The notes under the pieces were generated by a model. That model was given only the letters and a program-made list of their open reading frames with translations. It did not search any database and had not been told where the DNA came from. Positions 17,550-29,226 of a stretch of DNA of 64,000 nucleotides are shown here, piece after piece. Every line of letters begins with the position of its first letter. Position 1 is the first letter of the stretch. This DNA comes from RBG-16-66-20 sp040752005 (GTDB lineage Bacteria > Pseudomonadota > Gammaproteobacteria > Burkholderiales > SG8-39). The position numbers were made by a program, and so were the translations under genes. The DNA lies in assembly GCA_040752005.1 (NCBI GenBank), contig JBFMFX010000001.1:186001-250000 (forward strand), given 5' to 3'.

Positions 17550-18716
17550 ATGCTCAGGGGAATTCATCACTGGCCGGCGCAGGAACGGGTGATCTACGGC
17601 GTGCCGGCGCTGGAGGCGCTCGCCGACGAAGTGCGCCGTGCGGGCGCCGAGCGTGTCTTCGTCACCACCACCGGCTCGCTCACCGGCGGGGCGCTCGTGG
17701 CCGGGGTCGTGAAGGCGCTTGGCGAGCGCTTCGCCGGCAAGTTCGACGCCATCGCGGCGCACAGTCCGCGCGAGGCGGTGGTGGCTGGCGCCGAGGCGCT
17801 GCGCGGCGCGGGCGCGGACCTCGTTGTCGCCGTCGGCGGCGGCTCGGTGATTGACGCCACCAAGGTGATGCTGCTCGCGCTCTGGCGCGGCATTCGCACG
17901 GCCGAGGAGCTTTCGGCGCTCGCCGGCGCGCGCGGGCGGCTGCCCGAGCCGAGCGCCTGGAACGAGGATCCGCAGCGGCTGCGCATGATCGCGCTGCCGA
18001 CGACGCTTTCGGCCGCCGAGTTCTTCCACTCCGCCGGCATCACCGACACCGCGCGGCGCGTCAAGCAGATGTACGCGCATCCGCTGTTCGTTCCGAAGGC
18101 GGTGATCCTCGACCCGGCGGCGACGCTGGAGACGCCGATGGAGCTGCTGCTCTCCACCGGCATCCGGTCGGTGGACCATGCGGTCGAAGGCTGGTGCGCG
18201 GCAAGGCGCGTGCCGATCGCTGACGCCGCCAACCGCGAGGCGATGCGCCTGCTTGCCGCGGCGCTGCCCGCGATCCGCCGCGATCCTCGGGACCTGGAGG
18301 CGCGCGCGCTGGCGCAGCACGGGACGTGGCTTTCGCGCATCGCCTCCATGGCCGGCATCCCGTACGGCGCGAGCCACGGGATCGGCTATCTGCTCGGCGG
18401 CGGGCGCGGCGTGCCGCACGGCATCACTTCGTGCGTGACGCTGCCGGCGGTGATGCAGTGGAACGAGCGCGCGAACGCCGATCGTCAGGCCGAGGTGAGC
18501 GCCGCGTTCGGCGACGGCCGCGAGAGCGCGGCCGCGGCGCTGCGCCGCTTCATCTCCGGTCTCGGACTGCCGACGCGGCTGCGCGAGGCCGGGATCGGGC
18601 GCGAGGAACTGGAGGCGATCGCGGCGAGCTGGGATGGCGGTGCGCCGATCGCGACCAACCCGCGACCGGTGCGGGGCAAGGCGGACCTGCTCGAGATCCT
18701 CGAACTGGCCTGGTGA
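17550..18716 (+). CDS. Maleylacetate reductase-like iron-type alcohol dehydrogenase
   Basis: A 388-residue protein of the group III/Fe-ADH fold. The nucleotide-binding motif VVAVGGGSVIDATKVMLLAL is at about residues 91-110, and ALPTTLSAAEFFHSAGIT resembles maleylacetate reductases, which reduce maleylacetate to 3-oxoadipate in aromatic degradation. Of the usual metal ligands, the histidines in GASHGIGYLLGG and GVPHGITSC are present. In TGIRSVDHAVEG the Asp of the canonical TGMDALTHA motif is replaced by Arg, so metal binding may be altered. No ring-cleavage dioxygenase is nearby, so the substrate assignment is tentative. Confidence 0.8.
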   Translation: MLRGIHHWPAQERVIYGVPALEALADEVRRAGAERVFVTTTGSLTGGALVAGVVKALGERFAGKFDAIAAHSPREAVVAGAEALRGAGADLVVAVGGGSVIDATKVMLLALWRGIRTAEELSALAGARGRLPEPSAWNEDPQRLRMIALPTTLSAAEFFHSAGITDTARRVKQMYAHPLFVPKAVILDPAATLETPMELLLSTGIRSVDHAVEGWCAARRVPIADAANREAMRLLAAALPAIRRDPRDLEARALAQHGTWLSRIASMAGIPYGASHGIGYLLGGGRGVPHGITSCVTLPAVMQWNERANADRQAEVSAAFGDGRESAAAALRRFISGLGLPTRLREAGIGREELEAIAASWDGGAPIATNPRPVRGKADLLEILELAW

Positions 18717-20144
18717 TCAGCCCTTGAGCTGCAGGCTCTTGTACTCCAGGAACTCCTCCAGCCCGTACACGCCCGCCTCGCGGCCGTGGCCCGACTGCTT
18801 GAAGCCGCCGAAGGGGGCGTTCAGGTTGAAGGGTCCTCCGTTCACGTCCACCTGCCCGGCGCGAATGCGGCGCGCGACGCGCAGCGCGCGCTGCTCGTCC
18901 TTGCTCCACACCGCGCCGGCAAGGCCGTAGATCGTGTCGTTCGCGATGCGGACCGCGTCCTCCTCGTCCCTGTAAGGAATGATCGCGAGCACCGGGCCGA
19001 AGATCTCCTCCTGCGCGATCGTCATCGAGTTCTTCACCCGGCCGAAGACCGTCGGCTTGACGTAGTAGCCGCCCGCGGGGACGCCCTCCGGAGGTTCGGC
19101 ACCGCCGGCGAGAAGCTCCGCGCCTTCCTCGATGCCCTTGCGGATATAGCCGCGCACCCGCTCCAGTTGCGCCTGCGAGGCAAGCGGCCCGAGCTTCGTC
19201 GTCTCGGCAAGCGGATCGCCGACGGTGAAGCCGCGCGCGATCTCGGCGGCGAGCTTCGCCGCTTCCTCGTACTTCGACTCGGGCACGAGCATCCGCGTGA
19301 GCGCGGTACAGGTCTGCCCGGAGTTGAGGTAGCAGGCATTGACGGTGCTCCTCACCGCCGTCGCGAGGTCGGCGTCGTCCAGGATCACGGAAGGGGACTT
19401 GCCGCCCAGCTCCAGCGCGACGCGTTTCACCGTCTGCGCCGCGAGTTCCGAGATGCGCTTGCCGGCGCGCGTCGAGCCGGTGAACGAGATCATGTCCACC
19501 TGCGGGTGCGCGACCAGCGCCTCGCCCGCCGCTGGCCCGTAGCCGGTGACCAGGTTGAACACGCCCGCCGGAAGGCCCGCCTGCTCGATCACCTCGGCGA
19601 GGATGAAGGCGTTGAAGGGCGCCACCTCCGAGGGCTTGAGCACCACCGTGCAGCCGGCGGCAAGCGCCGGCGCCACCTTGAGCGCGATCTGGTGCAGCGG
19701 ATAGTTCCACGGCGTGATGGCGCCCACCACACCCGCCGGCTCGCGCACGACGAGCGAGTTGCCGACCCGCTCCTCGAATTTGAACTCGCGCACGAGCTTC
19801 GCGTAATTGGCGAAGTTGGCGATCGGCAGTCCGGCCTGGATGCGCTGCGACAGCTTGAGCGGCATGCCGACTTCCTGGGCGATCGTTCGCGCCAGCTCGT
19901 CGGCGCGCGCCTTCAGGCCGTCGGAGATTTTTTGCAGGAACGCGGCGCGCGCATCGGCCGGCGTCGCGCTCCATGCTTCGAGCGCCGCACGCGCGGCGGC
20001 GACCGCCGCCTCCACGTCGCGCTCGGTCCCGGCGGGCACCGTCCCCATCACATCGCCGGTACCGGCGTTGTGCGCCTCGATCGTTTCCAGACTGGAGGGG
20101 GCGACCCAGCGGCCGCCGATGAAGAACTTGTCGCGTCGGATCAT
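18717..20144 (-). CDS. Aldehyde dehydrogenase family protein
   Basis: A 475-residue NAD(P)-dependent aldehyde dehydrogenase. The glutamate motif VALELGGKSPSVI and catalytic cysteine motif NSGQTCTALTRML are intact, as are GAITPWNYPLHQIALK and the C-terminal FGGFKQSGHGREAGVYGLEE. It oxidises an aldehyde to the acid; the substrate is not defined by sequence. It is divergent from the zinc alcohol dehydrogenase at 20216 with 71 bp between starts, an arrangement suggesting successive oxidation of an alcohol to an acid by the pair. It abuts the maleylacetate-reductase-like gene tail to tail. Confidence 0.92.
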   Translation of the reverse strand: MIRRDKFFIGGRWVAPSSLETIEAHNAGTGDVMGTVPAGTERDVEAAVAAARAALEAWSATPADARAAFLQKISDGLKARADELARTIAQEVGMPLKLSQRIQAGLPIANFANYAKLVREFKFEERVGNSLVVREPAGVVGAITPWNYPLHQIALKVAPALAAGCTVVLKPSEVAPFNAFILAEVIEQAGLPAGVFNLVTGYGPAAGEALVAHPQVDMISFTGSTRAGKRISELAAQTVKRVALELGGKSPSVILDDADLATAVRSTVNACYLNSGQTCTALTRMLVPESKYEEAAKLAAEIARGFTVGDPLAETTKLGPLASQAQLERVRGYIRKGIEEGAELLAGGAEPPEGVPAGGYYVKPTVFGRVKNSMTIAQEEIFGPVLAIIPYRDEEDAVRIANDTIYGLAGAVWSKDEQRALRVARRIRAGQVDVNGGPFNLNAPFGGFKQSGHGREAGVYGLEEFLEYKSLQLKG

Positions 20145-20215
20145 GCGGACCTCTTCGGGAAGGCGCGTATTCTAGCCGTATACTGCGGCGCAACCGAATC
20201 GAAGGAGACATCGCC

Positions 20216-21322
20216 ATGGCGCGCACGGGCAAGGCGGCGATCTGCCGCGAGCTGAACAGACCGGTGGTCGTCGAGCAGATCACGGTGGATTCGCCGAAGC
20301 GCGGCGAGGTGACGATCAAGGTCGCCGCCTGCGGCGTGTGCCACTCGGACCTTTCGGCCACGAACGGCACCATCGCGCTGCCGCCGCCGCTCGTGCTCGG
20401 CCACGAGGGCGCGGGCGAAGTCGTCGAAGTGGGCGAGGGCGTCACCGGCCTCGCGGTGGGCGATCACGTCGTCTCGTCCTTCATCTACATGTGCGGCAAG
20501 TGCCGCTTCTGCTCGACCGGCCGGCCGGTGCTGTGCGTCGAGCAGGGCAAAGCTCTCACCACGCCGCCGGAGGGCACGCCACGGGTGCGCGACCGCGACG
20601 GCAAGCCGCTCAATATCTTCTCCGGCTGCGGCGTGATGGCCGAATACGCCACGCTCTCGGTGGACAACGTGGTCAAGATTGATCCGAAGATCCCGCTCGA
20701 CCGCGCGGCGCTTGTCGGCTGCGCGGTGACCACCGGCGTCGGCGCGGTGTTCAACACCGCGCGCGTGGAGCCGGGCTCGGTGGTCGCGGTGTTCGGCTGC
20801 GGTGGGGTCGGACTGAACGTGATTCAGGGCGCGGCGATCGCGGGCGCCGAGCGCATCCTCGCCATTGACACGGTGCAGGCGAAGCTCGATCTGGCGAGGA
20901 GGTTCGGAGCGACCGACACGCTGCTTGCCGCGCCCGGCCAGGACCCGACGAAGGAAATCAAGAAAATGACCGCCGGCGGGCCCGACTACGCCTTCGAGTG
21001 CGTCGGCGCCGGCGCGCTCGCCGAGCTCGCCTACAAGGCGATCCGGCGCGGCGGCAAGGCGGTCATCGTCGGCGTCGCGCGGCCCACGGACAACGCCTCG
21101 TTTCGCCCGATGACGATGGTGTTCGAGGAAAAGACCTTGCAGGGCAGCTACTTCGGGTCCTGCGTGCCGCGGGTCGACTTTCCGCGGATGCTTCAGCTCT
21201 ACATGGCGGGCAGGCTCAAGCTGGACGAGCTGATCACGCGCCGCTACCGCATCGACGAGGCGCCGCAGGCGTTCGCCGATCTCGAAGCGGGCCGCAACGC
21301 CCGCGGCGTGATCGTCTTCTAG
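20216..21322 (+). CDS. Zinc-dependent alcohol dehydrogenase (MDR)
   Basis: A 368-residue medium-chain dehydrogenase. The catalytic-zinc region is CGVCHSDLSATNG plus LGHEGAGEVVEVGEGV, and a structural-zinc-like segment is MCGKCRFCSTGRPVLC. The Rossmann motif AVFGCGGVGLNVIQGAAIAG is intact. FGSCVPRVDFPRMLQLY near the end is typical of class III-like, formaldehyde or aryl-alcohol type enzymes. It oxidises a primary alcohol, with the divergent aldehyde dehydrogenase as a logical next step. The ATG follows a good GAAGGAG ribosome site. Confidence 0.92.
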   Translation: MARTGKAAICRELNRPVVVEQITVDSPKRGEVTIKVAACGVCHSDLSATNGTIALPPPLVLGHEGAGEVVEVGEGVTGLAVGDHVVSSFIYMCGKCRFCSTGRPVLCVEQGKALTTPPEGTPRVRDRDGKPLNIFSGCGVMAEYATLSVDNVVKIDPKIPLDRAALVGCAVTTGVGAVFNTARVEPGSVVAVFGCGGVGLNVIQGAAIAGAERILAIDTVQAKLDLARRFGATDTLLAAPGQDPTKEIKKMTAGGPDYAFECVGAGALAELAYKAIRRGGKAVIVGVARPTDNASFRPMTMVFEEKTLQGSYFGSCVPRVDFPRMLQLYMAGRLKLDELITRRYRIDEAPQAFADLEAGRNARGVIVF

Positions 21323-21344
21323 AGTCTGCTAGACTGTTTGCGAG

Positions 21345-21545
21345 TCCCGCAGGAGAGCGCGGCGGGCAGCAGTCCGCCGCCGCCGGAGGCGTAAGCTCCC
21401 ATAAACGCTCAGGCTCAAACACCGCGGGGCGGATTGGCCGTACTGGAGAGAGGCGCGGAAAGACCCGCGCCCACCGAAGGGGCAAGCGCACACGCGCTCG
21501 CTGAGCGCGGCGCGCAATCTCTCAGGTAAAAGGACAGGGGGAGCG
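21345..21545 (+). ncRNA. Tandem glycine riboswitch upstream of gcvT
   Basis: Two consecutive glycine aptamers can be read. Aptamer I (about 21349-21425) has GGAGAG, the internal GCCGGAGGCGTAAGCTCCC block and the closing AACGCTCAGGCTCAAACACC. Aptamer II (about 21440-21542) has CTGGAGAG, CCACCGAAGGGGCAAGC and the closing AATCTCTCAGGTAAAAGGAC. These are the conserved cores of the glycine class, joined by a short linker as in the natural tandem form. It sits 52 bp before gcvT, so glycine binding should raise expression of the cleavage operon. The expression platform is not obvious; a simple terminator hairpin with a T run was not seen. Confidence 0.93.
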
Positions 21546-21596
21546 GCACCGGGTGCGAGGCGCGCCCGGCTTGCTGCCTGTGCCTTGCCGCGAGAG

Positions 21597-22681
<1,085 letters not shown>

Positions 22682-22685
<4 letters not shown>

Positions 22686-23064
22686 ACGTTCCCGAGGATC
22701 TCAGGTACACCGCGACCCACGAGTGGGTGCGCGAGGAAGGCGATCTTCTGCTGGTTGGCATCACCGATCCGGCGCAGGAAATGCTCGGCGATCTGGTGTT
22801 CGTCGGCGACGTGCAGGTCGGCCGCAGGATCGGGGCGGGCGAGGTCGCGGCGGTGGTCGAGTCGGTCAAGGCCGCCGCCGACGTGTACGCGCCGGCCGCG
22901 GGCGAGATCGTCGCGTTCAACGAGGAACTGGGCTCCAGGCCGGAGCTCGTCAACCGCAGCCCGTACGAGGCGTGGATCTTCAAGCTGAAGCCGGCGCAAC
23001 CGCCGCAGGGCCTGCTCGACGCCGCCGCCTACCGGGCCACCGTGGACGCGAAGAAGGAGGCGTT

Positions 23065-23068
<4 letters not shown>
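22682..23068 (+). CDS. gcvH: Glycine cleavage system H protein
   Basis: A 128-residue lipoyl carrier, normal length for GcvH. The lipoyl-lysine site is VESVKAAADVYAPAAGEIVA, with the modified Lys at about residue 64; PEDLRYTATHEWVREEGD at the start is typical. It shuttles the methylamine intermediate between GcvP, GcvT and the dihydrolipoamide dehydrogenase. GTG start within the overlap with gcvT, and its own stop overlaps gcvP (GTGA). The L protein is not in this window and is presumably shared with the 2-oxoacid dehydrogenases elsewhere. Confidence 0.96.
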
Positions 23069-25926
<2,858 letters not shown>

Positions 25927-25939
25927 GGCCGGCGCCGGG

Positions 25940-27106
25940 CTACGGCGCGAGCCGCCGCTCGACCAGACGCGCAAGCACGCTTGCGCCGTAGGGTAGCGCC
26001 GCGTCGTTGAAGTCGTAGGCGGGGTTGTGCACCTCGCAGGCGCCCTCGCCCTCGCCGTTGCCGATGTTGAAGTAGCAGCCGGGAACTTCCCGCAGCATCC
26101 AGGCGAAGTCCTCGGAGGCCATGATGAGCGGCGGATCGCGCCGCACGCGCTCGGCGCCGGCGATCTCGGCGCAGACATCGGCGGCGAAGTCCGCCTCGCG
26201 GGGATTGTTGGCGAGCGGCGGAAAGATCACGCGGAAGTCGGTTTTCGCGCGCGCCCCGAACCCTGCGGCGACGCCTTCGGCGAGCCGGCCGAGCCTGTCG
26301 CCGATCGCGCGCATCACCTCGTCGGAGAACGCGCGCACCGTGCCCGAGAGCCGCACGCTCTGCGGGATCACGTTGTAGGCGTTGCCGCCCTGGATCCGCG
26401 TCACCGAGACCACGGCAGTGTCCACCGGGGCGACGTTACGCGCGACGATGCTTTGCAGCGCGGTGACCACGTGCGATGCGGCGAGGACCGGATCCACGCC
26501 CGCCTCCGGGCGCGCGGCGTGGGCGCCGACGCCCTCGACGTCAATGTCGAAGAACGCGCCTCCTGCCATCATCGGGCCTGCGCGTACCGCGAACGTGCCC
26601 ACCGGCAGCCCGGGCCGGTTGTGCATGCCGAAGATCGCCTCGCACGGAAAGCGCCGGAACAGGCCGTCGGCGATCATCGCCTGCGCGCCGCCAAGACCCT
26701 CCTCGGCCGGCTGGAAGATGAATACCACCGTGCCGTCGAAATGGCGCGTGGCGGCAAGGTAGCGCGCGGCGCCGAGCAGCATCGCCGTGTGGCCATCGTG
26801 ACCGCAGGCGTGCATGCGGCCCGCGTGGCGCGAGCGGTGCGCGAACGCGTTCGCCTCCTCGATCGGCAGCGCGTCCATGTCGGCGCGCAGGCCGATCGAG
26901 CGGGCCGAAGTGCCGGCGCGCAGCACTCCGACCACCCCCGTGCGGCCGATGCCGCGGTGCGTTTCGATTCCCCAGGATTCGAGCTGCCTGGCGACGAAGT
27001 CGGCGGTGCGGCGCTCCTCGAACCCGAGCTCTGGATGGGCGTGGATGTCGCGCCGCCAGGCGGTCATCTCGGCGGCCAGGCGTTCGATTTCCTGGAGCGG
27101 CGGCAT
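25940..27106 (-). CDS. M20-family amidohydrolase (hippurate hydrolase-like)
   Basis: A 388-residue metallopeptidase of the M20D group. Metal-binding segments are MHACGHDGHTAMLLGAARYL near residue 95 and QPAEEGLGGAQAMI near residue 133; the late SEDFAWMLREVPGCYFNIGN carries another ligand region. Relatives hydrolyse N-acyl amino acids such as hippurate, N-acetyl amino acids or IAA conjugates. There is no signal peptide, so it is cytosolic. It is the last gene of a minus-strand run with the PanE-like gene (10 bp gap), thiolase and FadB-like genes. Confidence 0.9.
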   Translation of the reverse strand: MPPLQEIERLAAEMTAWRRDIHAHPELGFEERRTADFVARQLESWGIETHRGIGRTGVVGVLRAGTSARSIGLRADMDALPIEEANAFAHRSRHAGRMHACGHDGHTAMLLGAARYLAATRHFDGTVVFIFQPAEEGLGGAQAMIADGLFRRFPCEAIFGMHNRPGLPVGTFAVRAGPMMAGGAFFDIDVEGVGAHAARPEAGVDPVLAASHVVTALQSIVARNVAPVDTAVVSVTRIQGGNAYNVIPQSVRLSGTVRAFSDEVMRAIGDRLGRLAEGVAAGFGARAKTDFRVIFPPLANNPREADFAADVCAEIAGAERVRRDPPLIMASEDFAWMLREVPGCYFNIGNGEGEGACEVHNPAYDFNDAALPYGASVLARLVERRLAP

Positions 27107-27116
27107 CGCGTCCTGG

Positions 27117-28043
27117 CTACTTGCAGCCGAGCCGGCGCTCTTTGGCGAGCACGAGCGCCGTCACCGTCTCGTTCACCGGCGCTGGCATGCCGAGTTCCTT
27201 CGCCACCCGGGGAATCGAGCCGTTGATCACCTCGATCTCGCTGCGCCGCCCCGCCATCAGGTCGAGGAGGACCGAAGGCCGCGCTTTCGGGATCTTCGCG
27301 CCGAAGTCGCGCACGTAGGTGACCGGATCGGCGATGTCGAGGCGAATGCCTTTTGCCTTCGCCACCGCGTACGCTTCGGTCGCGCAGGCGGCCGAGACGC
27401 GCGCGAGGTCCGGATCGGCCATCACTTCGCCGGTGGTGCATTCGGCGAGCGCGCAAGGGCTCGAATAGGCACAATTGCAGATGAGCTTTTCCCAGACGAG
27501 CTGGCCGATGTCGTCGAACACTTTCACCCGGAATCCCGCGCCGCGCCAGAGTTCCTCGACCGCCTTCAGGCGCGGCGTGATCGGCCCGCCGAACTCGCCC
27601 AGGCGCACCAGCTCCATGCCGTTGTGATGCGCGTGGCCCGGCGCGCGGATCGAGGCGCCGAAGCCGCCCACCACGCCGACCATCACGCGCTCGCGCCCGA
27701 GCACGGCGGCCGCCGTCTCGGGGCCGCCCAGACCGTTCTGGATCGACAGCACCGGCGTGTCGGGCTTGAGAAGCGCTCTTGCCGACTCCGCCGCGGCGGC
27801 GACGTGCATCGCCTTGGTGGCGAGAATCACGAGATCGCAGGGGCCGACCTCACGCGCGTCCGTGGTGGCATGCAGCCGTACCGTGCGATCGCCCGAAGCG
27901 CCTTCGAGGCGAAGGCCCCGGGCGCGGATCGCCTCGACGTGCTCGCGCCAGCGGTCCACCGCCCAGACTTCGTGGCCGGCAGAGGCGAACAGGCCCGCGT
28001 ACACCGAGCCCATCGCGCCGGCCCCGACGATCGCGATTTTCAT
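27117..28043 (-). CDS. 2-dehydropantoate 2-reductase family protein (ApbA/PanE-like)
   Basis: A 308-residue NADPH-dependent reductase family member. N-terminal motif MKIAIVGAGAMGSVYAGLFA, then VLSIQNGLGGPETAAAVLGR, and the C-terminal helical domain with KLICNCAYSSPCALAECTTG, in which the Lys of the WEKLICN segment is the catalytic-type lysine. True PanE makes pantoate for CoA synthesis. Paralogues in catabolic operons often act on other 2-oxo acids, and the location here beside thiolase makes that equally likely. The start ATG overlaps the stop of the thiolase gene by 4 bp. Confidence 0.85.
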   Translation of the reverse strand: MKIAIVGAGAMGSVYAGLFASAGHEVWAVDRWREHVEAIRARGLRLEGASGDRTVRLHATTDAREVGPCDLVILATKAMHVAAAAESARALLKPDTPVLSIQNGLGGPETAAAVLGRERVMVGVVGGFGASIRAPGHAHHNGMELVRLGEFGGPITPRLKAVEELWRGAGFRVKVFDDIGQLVWEKLICNCAYSSPCALAECTTGEVMADPDLARVSAACATEAYAVAKAKGIRLDIADPVTYVRDFGAKIPKARPSVLLDLMAGRRSEIEVINGSIPRVAKELGMPAPVNETVTALVLAKERRLGCK

Positions 28044-29218
28044 GCCACCTCGAACAGTCCTGCGGCGCCCATGCCGCCGCCGATGCACATCGTGACCACC
28101 ACGTACTTCACCCCGCGGCGCTTGCCTTCGATGAGCGCATGGCCGACCAGCCGCGAGCCGCTCATGCCGTAGGGGTGACCGAGCGCGATCGCGCCGCCGT
28201 TCACGTTGAGGCGATCGTCCGGGATGCCGAGCCGGTCGCGGCAGTAAATCACCTGGACCGCGAACGCCTCGTTCAGCTCCCACAGTCCCACGTCCTCCAT
28301 GCGGATGCCGGTGCGCTCCAGCAGCTTGGGCACCGCGAACACCGGGCCGATGCCCATCTCGCCCGGCTCGCAGCCGGCCACGGCGAAGCCGCGATAGATC
28401 CCCATCGGCTTCAGTCCCCGGCGCGCCGCCTCCTTGTCGCTCATCAGCACCTGCGCCGAGGCGCCGTCGGAGAACTGGCTCGCGTTGCCGGCGGCGATCA
28501 CGCCGCCTTCGATCGCCGGCTTGATCTGCGACACGCCCTCGTAGGTGGTGTCCGGCCGGATGCCCTCGTCATGCTCGGCGGTCACCTCCCGGATCGTCTC
28601 GGCGCCGGTTTCCTTGTCCACCACCTTCATCTTGGTGGTGATCGGCACGATCTCGTCGCGGAACCGCCCCTCGGCGCGCGCTTTCGCCGCGCGCTGCTGG
28701 CTGCGCGCGCCGTAGCGGTCCTGGGCCTCGCGCGGGATGTTGTATTTTTTTGCCACGTACTCCGCGGTCTGCAGCATCGGCCAGTAGATCTCCGGCTTGT
28801 GCCGGTGCAGCCACTCGTCCTGCGCGTGATGCTTGTTGGATTCGTTCTGCACGAGCGAAATGGATTCCAGCCCCCCGGCGACGTAGATCCCGCCTTCGCC
28901 GGCGAGGATCCGCTGCGCGGCGAGCGCCACCGTCTGCAGCCCGGAGGAGCAGAAGCGGTTCACCGTCATGCCCGACACCGTCACCGGCAGGCCGGCCCGG
29001 ATCGCGATCTGGCGCGCGATGTTGCCGCCGGTCGCGCCCTCGGGCATCGCGCAGCCCATGATCACGTCCTCGACTTCCTGCGGCTCGACGCGCGCGCGCT
29101 CCAGCGCCGCCCGCACCACATGCGCGCCCATCTTCGCGCCGTGCGTGAGGTTGAGCGCGCCACGCCAGCTCTTGCAAAGCGGCGTGCGCGCGGTGGAAAC
29201 GATCACTGCCTCGGTCAT
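28040..29218 (-). CDS. Acetyl-CoA acyltransferase (thiolase)
   Basis: A 392-residue thiolase. The nucleophilic Cys is in VNRFCSSGLQTVALAAQ near residue 89. The His of the HPYG segment is in GGAIALGHPYGMSGSRLVGH, and the second Cys is in VTMCIGGGMGAAGLFE; NEAFAVQ is also present. It cleaves 3-ketoacyl-CoA with CoA, the last beta-oxidation step. It lies 8 bp after the bifunctional hydratase/dehydrogenase gene, so the two together supply three of the four beta-oxidation reactions. The frame is open further upstream but the family sequence begins MTEAVIVSTARTP at 29218. Confidence 0.94.
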   Translation of the reverse strand: MTEAVIVSTARTPLCKSWRGALNLTHGAKMGAHVVRAALERARVEPQEVEDVIMGCAMPEGATGGNIARQIAIRAGLPVTVSGMTVNRFCSSGLQTVALAAQRILAGEGGIYVAGGLESISLVQNESNKHHAQDEWLHRHKPEIYWPMLQTAEYVAKKYNIPREAQDRYGARSQQRAAKARAEGRFRDEIVPITTKMKVVDKETGAETIREVTAEHDEGIRPDTTYEGVSQIKPAIEGGVIAAGNASQFSDGASAQVLMSDKEAARRGLKPMGIYRGFAVAGCEPGEMGIGPVFAVPKLLERTGIRMEDVGLWELNEAFAVQVIYCRDRLGIPDDRLNVNGGAIALGHPYGMSGSRLVGHALIEGKRRGVKYVVVTMCIGGGMGAAGLFEVA

Positions 29219-29226
29219 GGCTCCCC

